This document shows, piece after piece, positions 25,394-32,381 of a stretch of 64,000 nucleotides of DNA (position 1 is the stretch's first letter; every line of letters begins with the position of its first letter). The stretch is taken from the NCBI GenBank assembly GCA_963739395.1, contig CAVUAE010000001.1:558001-622000 (forward strand), read 5' to 3'. The notes below the pieces were generated by a model. That model searched no databases, was not told the DNA's origin, and saw only the letters and a list, made by a program, of their open reading frames with translations. Source of the DNA: RBG-13-51-18 sp963739395 (lineage in GTDB: Bacteria > Chloroflexota > Dehalococcoidia > Dehalococcoidales > RBG-16-60-22). The translations under genes and the position numbers were made by a program.

Positions 25394-26149
25394 ATGCTTA
25401 CCATGGAAGAGCTTAAGAGATACGACCGGCAGATAATGATTTACGGCTTCGGGGAGGCGGGACAGGAGAAGCTTAAGAAAGCTAAAGTGTTCCTGGCGGG
25501 GGTGGGGGGACTAGGCTCGCCGGTGGCTATTTATCTGACGGCGGCGGGTATCGGCACCTTGCGTATCGCCGACCACGATAAAGTTGAGTTGAGCAACCTC
25601 AATCGACAGGTGATTCATTGGGAAGAAAACATCGGTAAAAGAAAAGTGGATGCCGCCGCAGATAAACTGCATAAACTCAATTCAGATATAAAAATAGAAA
25701 CTATCGCCGAGACAATCACCGCAGCTAATGTCGCCAAACTAGTAGGCGATTCGGATCTAATCGTTGACGCTATGGACAATCTGCCCACGCGATATATATT
25801 AAATAAAGCAGCCGTCGATAAAGTCATCCCGTTTTTCCATGGGGCGGTCTATGGCTTCGAAGGCAGAGCCATGACCGTGTTGCCGGGCAAGACCGCCTGT
25901 CTGAACTGCCTGTATCACGGCGCAAGCGTGCCCAAAGAGAAATTCCCGGTCATCGGCGTAACGCCGGCAGTTATTGGATGCATCCAGGCGACAGAGGTCA
26001 TAAAGTATATCGTGGGACTGGGCGAGCTTCTAACCAATCGATTGCTTAACTATGATGGTTTACAGATGAAATTCAGTGAGTTTAAAATCAACCGCGACCC
26101 AAACTGCGAGGTCTGCGGCAAAAACGCGAAACAGGTGAAAAAGCGATGA
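25394..26149 (+). CDS. ThiF/MoeB/HesA-type adenylyltransferase
   Basis: E1-like enzyme that adenylates the C-terminal Gly-Gly of a small sulfur carrier. 251 residues from the ATG at 25394 after AGAGGAAAA. GVGGLGSP nucleotide loop (about 30-37), NLNRQ arginine motif, DAMDNL, and zinc CxxC pairs CLNC and CEVC. No rhodanese domain. The next gene, overlapping by 4 bases, encodes a Gly-Gly-ending partner. Confidence 0.92.
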   Translation: MLTMEELKRYDRQIMIYGFGEAGQEKLKKAKVFLAGVGGLGSPVAIYLTAAGIGTLRIADHDKVELSNLNRQVIHWEENIGKRKVDAAADKLHKLNSDIKIETIAETITAANVAKLVGDSDLIVDAMDNLPTRYILNKAAVDKVIPFFHGAVYGFEGRAMTVLPGKTACLNCLYHGASVPKEKFPVIGVTPAVIGCIQATEVIKYIVGLGELLTNRLLNYDGLQMKFSEFKINRDPNCEVCGKNAKQVKKR

Positions 26150-26418
26150 GCGTAAATGTAGAAATATCATCGGGATTCGGGAGGTACACGGACGGCGTTT
26201 TAAACATGAAGGTGGAAGGCAAAACCGTCCGCGAAGCTTTACACGACCTGGTAAAACAGTTCCCCAAGCTAAAGAGAATGCTCCTCGATAAGGACGGCAA
26301 CCTGATGCATTCTTATGATTTTTATATCAACGGGCAGAGCGTGTATCCCAAGGACATGAATAAACCGCTAAAAGACGGTGATAAGCTTAATGTCCTATAC
26401 GTGATTCACGGGGGGTGA
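26146..26418 (+). CDS. MoaD/ThiS-type ubiquitin-like sulfur carrier
   Basis: 90 residues, beta-grasp fold predicted, ending ...LYVIHGG. The C-terminal Gly-Gly is the thiocarboxylation site. It overlaps the ThiF-like gene (ATGA), making an E1-carrier pair. Whether it serves molybdopterin, thiamine, a thiolated metabolite or tRNA is open; the MOSC and FdhD-like neighbours favour molybdenum or sulfur metabolism. Confidence 0.88.
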   Translation: MSVNVEISSGFGRYTDGVLNMKVEGKTVREALHDLVKQFPKLKRMLLDKDGNLMHSYDFYINGQSVYPKDMNKPLKDGDKLNVLYVIHGG

Positions 26419-26461
26419 GGTGGTAAAACATTTTATAATACCCCACCTTTACCCCTACTAG

Positions 26462-26481
26462 ATTCCCGCTTTCGCGGGAAT
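26462..26481. repeat. REP-like hairpin
   Basis: ATTCCCGC-TTTC-GCGGGAAT followed by GACG, an 8-base-pair stem of a sequence type common in bacterial intergenic regions. It lies at the converging ends of the MoaD-like gene and the small zinc-ribbon gene. Confidence 0.7.
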
Positions 26482-26502
26482 GACGGCAAAATTAAGGCTA
26501 CC

Positions 26503-26649
26503 CTAAATTTTCGTCCAGTCGATTTCCAGCTTGCAGACCGGGCAATCCTGTTTAGCCGGTACTTCTACCTTACAATGCGGACAGAGATATTTATCACCTG
26601 CTCTTAATGGCAGTAGATGTTTGTGTTTCTTTTCTTTATCTTTAGCCAT
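26503..26649 (-). CDS. 48-residue zinc-ribbon protein
   Basis: ATG at 26649 with TAGGAGT upstream, stop TAG at 26503-26505. The protein begins MAKDKEKKHKHLLPLRAGDK and then has CPHC and CPVC (C23/C26 and C36/C39), a single treble/ribbon zinc site, ending DWTKI. Basic N terminus. Function unknown; such proteins often bind nucleic acid or partner proteins. Too short for many gene callers. Confidence 0.75.
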   Translation of the reverse strand: MAKDKEKKHKHLLPLRAGDKYLCPHCKVEVPAKQDCPVCKLEIDWTKI

Positions 26650-26849
26650 GGTGTAACTCCTAAAATTAAATATACATATATTTTAGCATATATAATTGAG
26701 TAAAATTAAATACAAAACAAAAGCGAGAAATTTTTCTAAAGCTATTAATATATGTTACGTATAAATATAATATTTGATAACATAAAATGATAGTTAGTGT
26801 TATAATATTATAAAATTAAAAACATTTATGTTATTTAAATGTAAAATAT

Positions 26850-27734
26850 ATGTTTGTAAAAGCAATAGAAACAGCTACCAAATTTACAAGACCAATTCAT
26901 ACTATTATTAGAAATTACAACACAACTGAAATTCAAACATCAGCTGCAAGTCTTTTTTTTATAAATTCTAGTGGTTGGGCTTTAACATGCGCCCATGTAA
27001 TAGACCTCATAATTGGTGCAGAAAAACTTAGAGAAAAAAAGGAGGCATTTAAAAGAGAATTACTTCAACAAAAAGGTAAATTAAAGGAAAGTAGATTAAG
27101 AAACGAACTTGAAAAAAAATATCAGTATAAAAAAAATACCCCTTATGAAATACATAATCGTATGATGAATTGCATAAAAGGAAACCTTGATGTTAGATTC
27201 TTTAAACATCCCAAATTGGACGTTGCTTTGATAAAATTTGAAGGATATGATGAATTATTATGCAACACTTTTCCCATTTTCCCATCTGACACGTCAATTC
27301 TTAAACAGGGCAAGTACTTGTGTCGTCTTGGCTTTCCATTCCCAGAGTTTACAAATTATACTTTTGATACACAAAATGACCAAATATCATGGACTAATAC
27401 GGGGCAAGAAAACACGCCAATATTCCCTATAGAAGGTATGTTAACTAGACACTTGGTAGATGAAAACGGTACTATTGTAGGATTTGAATTGAGTACACCT
27501 GGTTTAATGGGACAAAGCGGAGGACCTGCTTTTGATTTTGATGGAAAGATTTGGGGGATGCAATCTAGAACTAGGCATCTAGATTTAAATTTTGACATAA
27601 ATCAAGAAGTAATGAGACAAGGTAAAAAGAAATTTGTTTCAGACCATGCTTTTCTTCATGTTGGTATGTGTATACATGTTGATATATTAAAAAGTTTTAT
27701 GCGAGATAAAGGTGTGCAATTTCAAGTAGAATAA
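26850..27734 (+). CDS. intracellular trypsin-like serine protease
   Basis: 294 residues with a chymotrypsin-fold triad: His49 in TCAHVID, Asp124 in LDVALIKF and Ser223 in GQSGGPAF. A charged coiled-coil insertion (about 57-95) separates His and Asp. No signal peptide, so cytosolic. No PDZ domain. Very AT-rich coding sequence and AT-rich upstream region (26650-26849, with TATAAT boxes but no clear RBS) contrast with the neighbours, suggesting recent transfer. Related proteases occur in defence or regulated-proteolysis modules, but no partner is adjacent. Confidence 0.8.
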   Translation: MFVKAIETATKFTRPIHTIIRNYNTTEIQTSAASLFFINSSGWALTCAHVIDLIIGAEKLREKKEAFKRELLQQKGKLKESRLRNELEKKYQYKKNTPYEIHNRMMNCIKGNLDVRFFKHPKLDVALIKFEGYDELLCNTFPIFPSDTSILKQGKYLCRLGFPFPEFTNYTFDTQNDQISWTNTGQENTPIFPIEGMLTRHLVDENGTIVGFELSTPGLMGQSGGPAFDFDGKIWGMQSRTRHLDLNFDINQEVMRQGKKKFVSDHAFLHVGMCIHVDILKSFMRDKGVQFQVE

Positions 27735-27801
27735 TTATATTTATATTATAAATAAAAATATATCCAAATACTTCAACACAATAATTAGTAGTTTGCCTTG
27801 T

Positions 27802-28965
27802 TTATATTAATTTTTTCTTTTGTAGCCACTTCCCCTTTTGTTCCAACCGCGTTTGTTCATCCGTAGTCTTATAGTTGGATAGAAAATCTTTGGTAAAAGC
27901 GTCGAACGTGCCGTCCAGAATAGCGCTTCTGATGTCACGCATGAGGTTGCTGATAAAACGCAGATTATGGATGGTAGCCAGTCGCAAAGCTAAAAGCTCC
28001 TCGGCGCGGAAGAGGTGGCTCATATAAGCGGCAGAGAACGTCCGGCAGGTATAGCAGTCGCATTTTGGGTCGATGGGTTTATCCATCTTCGCGTAAGTTG
28101 CTCGGCGGATATTTATCCTCCCCTTACGCGTAAAGAGGGCGCCATTACGCGCGACACGCGTTGGTAAAGCGCAATCGAAAAGGTCGATGCCGCGTGCCAC
28201 CCCCGCAACAAGGTCATCCGGCGAGCCGACGCCCATGAGATAGCGCGGCTTGTCTTTAGGTAATAGCGCTGTCGTTTGTTCGATTATCGGTAGGGTGACC
28301 TCTTTCGGTTCGCCGACGCTTAAGCCACCGATAGCGTAGCCGGGGAAATCCAGCTTTGTCAGGTATTCCGCCGAAACTTGCCGTAAGTCCGGGAACATGC
28401 CCCCCTGCACGATGGCATAAAGCGCCTGTTTATTATTCTTATGCGTTTTAAGACATCTCTCTGCCCAACGGTACGTCCTCTCCATAGCCTGACGAACTTT
28501 TTCTTTATTATCGCCGTAAGCGGAGCACTCATCCAGTACCATAATAACATCGGCGCCTAAAGACTCCTGATACTTGACCGCCAGCTCGGGCGTCAGGAAA
28601 TGCTCGCTGCCATCGATATGGGAACGAAAAGTAGCGCCCTCGTCGGTTATCTTGCATAGCGGTGAAAGACTAAAGACCTGGTAGCCGCCGCTATCGGTGA
28701 GGATGGCGCCATTCCAGCCCATGAACCGATGCAATCCCCCCAGCTTTTTAATAACATCGATGCCGGGGCGTAGATAAAGGTGATAGGTATTAGCAAGGAG
28801 CATGTTAAAACCTAGCCCCTTTACGTCTTCCGGGGTGAGGGTCTTGACCGTCGCCTGACTACCCACCGGCATGAAGGCAGGTGTGAGTACTTTACCATGA
28901 GGGGTATTAAGCTCACCGGCGCGGGCGTCATGACACGTCTTGAGTAAATCGAAATGCTTCTTCAT
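27802..28965 (-). CDS. tgt: queuine tRNA-ribosyltransferase
   Basis: Exchanges guanine-34 for the queuosine precursor in GUN-anticodon tRNAs. 387 residues. LTDSGGYQVFSLS contains the catalytic acid, GGLSVGEPK the substrate loop, FDCALPTRVARNG the nucleophile Asp, and CDCYTCRTF plus a following His the zinc site. Monocistronic; complete. Confidence 0.96.
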   Translation of the reverse strand: MKKHFDLLKTCHDARAGELNTPHGKVLTPAFMPVGSQATVKTLTPEDVKGLGFNMLLANTYHLYLRPGIDVIKKLGGLHRFMGWNGAILTDSGGYQVFSLSPLCKITDEGATFRSHIDGSEHFLTPELAVKYQESLGADVIMVLDECSAYGDNKEKVRQAMERTYRWAERCLKTHKNNKQALYAIVQGGMFPDLRQVSAEYLTKLDFPGYAIGGLSVGEPKEVTLPIIEQTTALLPKDKPRYLMGVGSPDDLVAGVARGIDLFDCALPTRVARNGALFTRKGRINIRRATYAKMDKPIDPKCDCYTCRTFSAAYMSHLFRAEELLALRLATIHNLRFISNLMRDIRSAILDGTFDAFTKDFLSNYKTTDEQTRLEQKGKWLQKKKLI

Positions 28966-28985
28966 ATGTCTTTCTACTTACTTCA

Positions 28986-29353
28986 CCATTCCGGTGAAAA
29001 CCGGAATCCAGTAAATTCAGCCTAGCTTGATGATAACAATTCTCCATAAAGGTCCTGCCATAAAGGATTGACCTTCTCTATCAATAACAATTTCCACTTC
29101 CTTTTCCATTCTTTGATTTGTTTTTCTCTTTGAAGTGCCGCATCGTGGTCATCACATTGTTCAAAATATACTAATCTATGAACGCCATATTTTTTAGTAA
29201 ATCCTTTTACAAAGTCTTTTTTATGTTCGTAAACACGGCGTATAAGATCACTAGTTACGCCTGTATAAAGAGTTCCATTACGTTTACTAGCAAGAATATA
29301 GACATAGTATTCACTCATCGTTTCAACCTGGATACCGGCTTTTGCCGGTATGG
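28986..29353. mobile_element. hairpin-flanked GIY-YIG element (candidate mobile unit)
   Basis: Left hairpin CCATTCCGG-TGAAAA-CCGGAATCCAGT (28986-29012) and right hairpin CTGGATACCGG-CTTTTG-CCGGTATGG (29328-29353) are inverted to each other and bracket only the GIY-YIG gene. Gene-free pairs with the same outer CCAT/ATGG and inner CCAGT/ACTGG flanks occur at 5432-5532 and 53096-53187. Mobility is inferred. Confidence 0.6.
29022..29318 (-). CDS. GIY-YIG nuclease domain protein (UPF0213/YhbQ-like)
   Basis: 98 residues, a complete minimal GIY-YIG domain: YYVYILAS (GIY equivalent), TLYTGVT (YIG equivalent), catalytic Arg in LIRRVYEH, and Glu in LQREKQIKEW. These domains make single- or double-strand DNA cuts. 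Hairpin repeats flank it on both sides, 9-16 bases from its ends. Confidence 0.88.
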   Translation of the reverse strand: MSEYYVYILASKRNGTLYTGVTSDLIRRVYEHKKDFVKGFTKKYGVHRLVYFEQCDDHDAALQREKQIKEWKRKWKLLLIEKVNPLWQDLYGELLSSS

Positions 29354-29373
29354 ATTTTTATATATAACATTTT

Positions 29374-30501
29374 TTACTGAATCAACCTGTTAGCAATGAT
29401 GCTGCGGTGCACTTCATTTACACCGACATATATCTCGGTCATTTTGGCATCGCGATAGAGTCGTTCCAGCGGGAGAGACTTCATCACGCCATAAGAGCCG
29501 TGAATCTGCATCGCCAGACTGGTGACATCTACCGCTACCTGTGAGGCGAAAAGTTTAGCCGTCGAGGATTCATACTGGATGCTCTGCCCCTGGTCGCGGA
29601 GGAAGGCTGTACGATAGACTAGCCAGCGTGCGGCTTCGATACGGGACGCCATCTCCGCCAGCATCTGCTGGATAGCCTGCATTCTGGCAATGGGCTTGCC
29701 TTGCGCCTGACGCTGTTTAGCGTAGTCCAGTGATAAATCCAGCGCCGCTTGTGCCACCGCTACCCCCTGCATCGCTACACTCATCCGTTCAATGCTGATG
29801 GCATCTAATAAAATATCGAATCCCTGCCCCGGCTTACCGATTAAGTTTTCCTCCGGCACGTAAACATCATCGAGATTGACGATAGACGTGCCCAGTCCCC
29901 TTAACCCCATCGTTTCCAGTACTTCCTGCACGGCAAAGCCTTTAGACTTCGACTCCATGATAAAAGCATTAAGTCCCTCCGCGCTTTCACGGCGGGCGAA
30001 CAAAAGTACTACGTCCAGCACTGGCGCCAGTGACATGAACATTTTCTGTCCGTTGATAATAAAGCCTTTGCCGGAGCGCCGGCAGATAGTCTTAATCATA
30101 CGCGGGTCGGAACCAGTGTCCGACTCGGTAAAACCAATACCCCCTAACCATTTACCACTCGCCAGAGGCGTAAGGAGACGCTTTTTCTGCTCCTCATTGC
30201 CGAAGCGATAGATGCCTTCTTCCGGAACGGTGTTAACCGCCATGATGGCGCCGACGGATAGAGATGCCTGGCAAATCTGCTCCAGCGTTAGGATAAAGCT
30301 AACATAGCCGGCGCCGCTGCCGCCATATTTTGCCGGATAAGGTAAGCCTCGGAAGCCGAGTTTACCTATTTCTTTAGCCAGAGCTAATGGAAATTCGTTA
30401 GTGCGGTCGATTTCCGCGGCTTTAGGGGCAACTTTTTTTAGAGCAAAGTCCTTAGCGGTCTTTTGCAGCATCTTTTCCTGTTCGGTCAGGTTAAAGTCCA
30501 T
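29374..30501 (-). CDS. acyl-CoA dehydrogenase
   Basis: FAD enzyme introducing the alpha-beta double bond in acyl-CoAs. 375 residues from the ATG at 30501, with GGAG upstream. The FAD-binding GFTESDTGSD, IHGSYGVMKSLPLERLYRDA and the C-terminal IYVGVNEVHR are clear. The usual catalytic Glu of IYEGTNEIQR is Val359. A Glu at 238 (ISIERM) occupies the position used as catalytic base in isovaleryl- and long-chain acyl-CoA dehydrogenases, so activity is probably retained. Substrate unknown; no beta-oxidation partners adjacent. Confidence 0.92.
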   Translation of the reverse strand: MDFNLTEQEKMLQKTAKDFALKKVAPKAAEIDRTNEFPLALAKEIGKLGFRGLPYPAKYGGSGAGYVSFILTLEQICQASLSVGAIMAVNTVPEEGIYRFGNEEQKKRLLTPLASGKWLGGIGFTESDTGSDPRMIKTICRRSGKGFIINGQKMFMSLAPVLDVVLLFARRESAEGLNAFIMESKSKGFAVQEVLETMGLRGLGTSIVNLDDVYVPEENLIGKPGQGFDILLDAISIERMSVAMQGVAVAQAALDLSLDYAKQRQAQGKPIARMQAIQQMLAEMASRIEAARWLVYRTAFLRDQGQSIQYESSTAKLFASQVAVDVTSLAMQIHGSYGVMKSLPLERLYRDAKMTEIYVGVNEVHRSIIANRLIQ

Positions 30502-30605
30502 AAAGCTTATCTCCAAACAACAGTTAAATTATACACAAGAGAACTTAAAACTCAAAAAATCAAAGTAGTTGTAATTACATTTTACATCGTTATAAGATAG
30601 GGCTG

Positions 30606-31172
30606 ATGGAAACCGAACTAAAAAAAATAATGGCACAGCGAAAGAAAGTTTACATTACCGATAAAACCCGCCTGCCTTCAGCGGTATTAATACCCCTTTA
30701 TAAAAAAGATGGAAAATACCATATTATCTTCATCAAGCGGACGCAAAAGGTTAAGGTACATAAGGGCCAAATTTCTTTCCCTGGAGGGATGCGGGATAAA
30801 GGGGATAATACGCTGCTCGATACCGCCCTGCGGGAAGCAGAAGAGGAAATCGGCTTACATAGAGAAGATGCTATCATACTCGGCGAACTGGATGATGAAA
30901 TCACCACGACTTCCAATTACATCGTCACACCATTTATCGCCTTGATACCATGGCCTTATAATTTAACGCCAAACAAGATGGAAGTGGCTAAGATAATCGG
31001 CGTGCCTATTACTTCATTACTGGAGAAGAACAGCCGAAAGCCGGATACCGAAACGCTTAACGGCAAGAAGGTAGATTCCTTCGTGTATTACTATCAGAGA
31101 ACAAAAATCTGGGGCGCAACGGCTAGAATATTAAAGAAATTGTTGGAAATGATAGAACGTATTAATAATTAA
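30606..31172 (+). CDS. NUDIX hydrolase, CoA pyrophosphatase type
   Basis: 188 residues. KVKVHKGQISFPGG preceding the Nudix box (about 59-83: GGM...TALREAEEEIGL) is the signature of the CoA-diphosphatase group, which hydrolyses CoA and acyl-CoA to phosphopantetheine and ADP. The Glu residues of REAEEEIG needed for metal binding are intact. Divergent from the acyl-CoA dehydrogenase, with TATAAG near 30591. Confidence 0.9.
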   Translation: METELKKIMAQRKKVYITDKTRLPSAVLIPLYKKDGKYHIIFIKRTQKVKVHKGQISFPGGMRDKGDNTLLDTALREAEEEIGLHREDAIILGELDDEITTTSNYIVTPFIALIPWPYNLTPNKMEVAKIIGVPITSLLEKNSRKPDTETLNGKKVDSFVYYYQRTKIWGATARILKKLLEMIERINN

Positions 31173-31177
31173 GTTAA

Positions 31178-32170
31178 CTAGACCAGAACGCAATCCCGAA
31201 AGATAATGTTTTTACTGTAACCCTCGTACGTGGCTTGGACCGCTACTTCCTCCCCTTCCTTGAGACGACTTAATTTAGATAATTCTTCTTTATTGAATGT
31301 GCAACGCAAACTCCAAGCCATTCTCTTTTTCGCGCTGGTAATCATGGCATAACGGATATCAAGCTGGTCTTTGATAAATACCTTTTCAACCACACCCCTG
31401 ATGATTAAAGTTTTATCGGCAAACGCCGTATCTGCTTTATCCTTATCCATCCTGAAAAGTGTGTCGATTTGTTCTGTGGTTATTTCCATGCCGTCTCGAA
31501 TATCTACCAGCTTTATCGTGGGTTCAGGAAGAGGTTCGGGTTCAATGTCAAGTTCAGGTTTCGTTGCTGTCGGCGGCGTGAATTGGGGTACTGGCTCCGG
31601 TTCAGGTTCGCTTTCGTCTGACGGTGGGGGCGGGGTCTCTTCCGTCTGCTCTGATTCCGCAACAGGTTCAGATTCGGGTGGAGGCTCTTCACTCGGTTCC
31701 GGCTCATTAACAGGTTCAGAAGCAGGTGGTTCTTCATCAACAGGTTGGGGTTCTGGTGGGGATTCAAGCACAGGCGGAGTTTCCTCAACAGATTCCGACT
31801 GTGGCGAGGCTTCGGCAGCTGGTGAAAGCGCTTCATCAGGTTGAGATATCGGAGTAGACTCAGCAGGAGGCGTCTCCTCCATAACAGGTTCAGATTGGGG
31901 AAGAGGTATAGGCGGAGGGGGTGTTTTAGCAAAAATAGGTTTTAGTGGCGGTTTGGTTTTCGGTCTCGGTCTAGGTTCATATTCGATGGTAGATTCATCA
32001 GTGTCTTCAGCGCTGGTTGGTTTTAAAGCACGGTTGCGTTCTTCCTCAAGCTCTTTATAAGTTTTATCGATTACCTTAAAAGCCTTCGACATCAGTGGGT
32101 AGCCGCACCACTGACAAACCCAGTCTTTGGTTCTCAATGTTTGGCGACCACAGTTAGGACAATCTGCCAT
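31178..32170 (-). CDS. zinc-ribbon / Pro-Glu-rich linker / OB-fold protein
   Basis: 330 residues in three parts. An N-terminal zinc ribbon (CPNC at 4-7, CQWC at 19-22); a long linker of Pro-, Glu- and Ser-rich repeats (about 60-215); and a C-terminal OB-fold of the tRNA_anti-like type (about 225-330: ADKTLIIRGVVEKVF, MAWSLRCTFN, EEVAVQATYEGYSKNIIFRDC). OB-folds bind nucleic acid or ligands. The linker probably acts as a flexible spacer. No signal peptide. Function unknown. Confidence 0.75.
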   Translation of the reverse strand: MADCPNCGRQTLRTKDWVCQWCGYPLMSKAFKVIDKTYKELEEERNRALKPTSAEDTDESTIEYEPRPRPKTKPPLKPIFAKTPPPPIPLPQSEPVMEETPPAESTPISQPDEALSPAAEASPQSESVEETPPVLESPPEPQPVDEEPPASEPVNEPEPSEEPPPESEPVAESEQTEETPPPPSDESEPEPEPVPQFTPPTATKPELDIEPEPLPEPTIKLVDIRDGMEITTEQIDTLFRMDKDKADTAFADKTLIIRGVVEKVFIKDQLDIRYAMITSAKKRMAWSLRCTFNKEELSKLSRLKEGEEVAVQATYEGYSKNIIFRDCVLV

Positions 32171-32381
32171 GAAAATTCCTCATCCATAGATTACACACCA
32201 GTACAACTACTTGTCAACCTTAGAAGATTGACAACTTGCTCATCCATGAGGAATTATGTATTCTTTTTTAGCTAAACGAAGTTATTCTGCTAATTAACGT
32301 CTGCCCCGTTAATCAAGCTAAATGAATCTTGATAACAATAAAAGTATATAGTCGAAATTATCTCGATTTATCTTTTTACAC

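Noticed and set aside
31371..31844. Ser/Gly-repeat open frame antisense to the Pro-Glu linker gene
   Set aside because: A mirror of the repetitive linker codons, not an independent gene.
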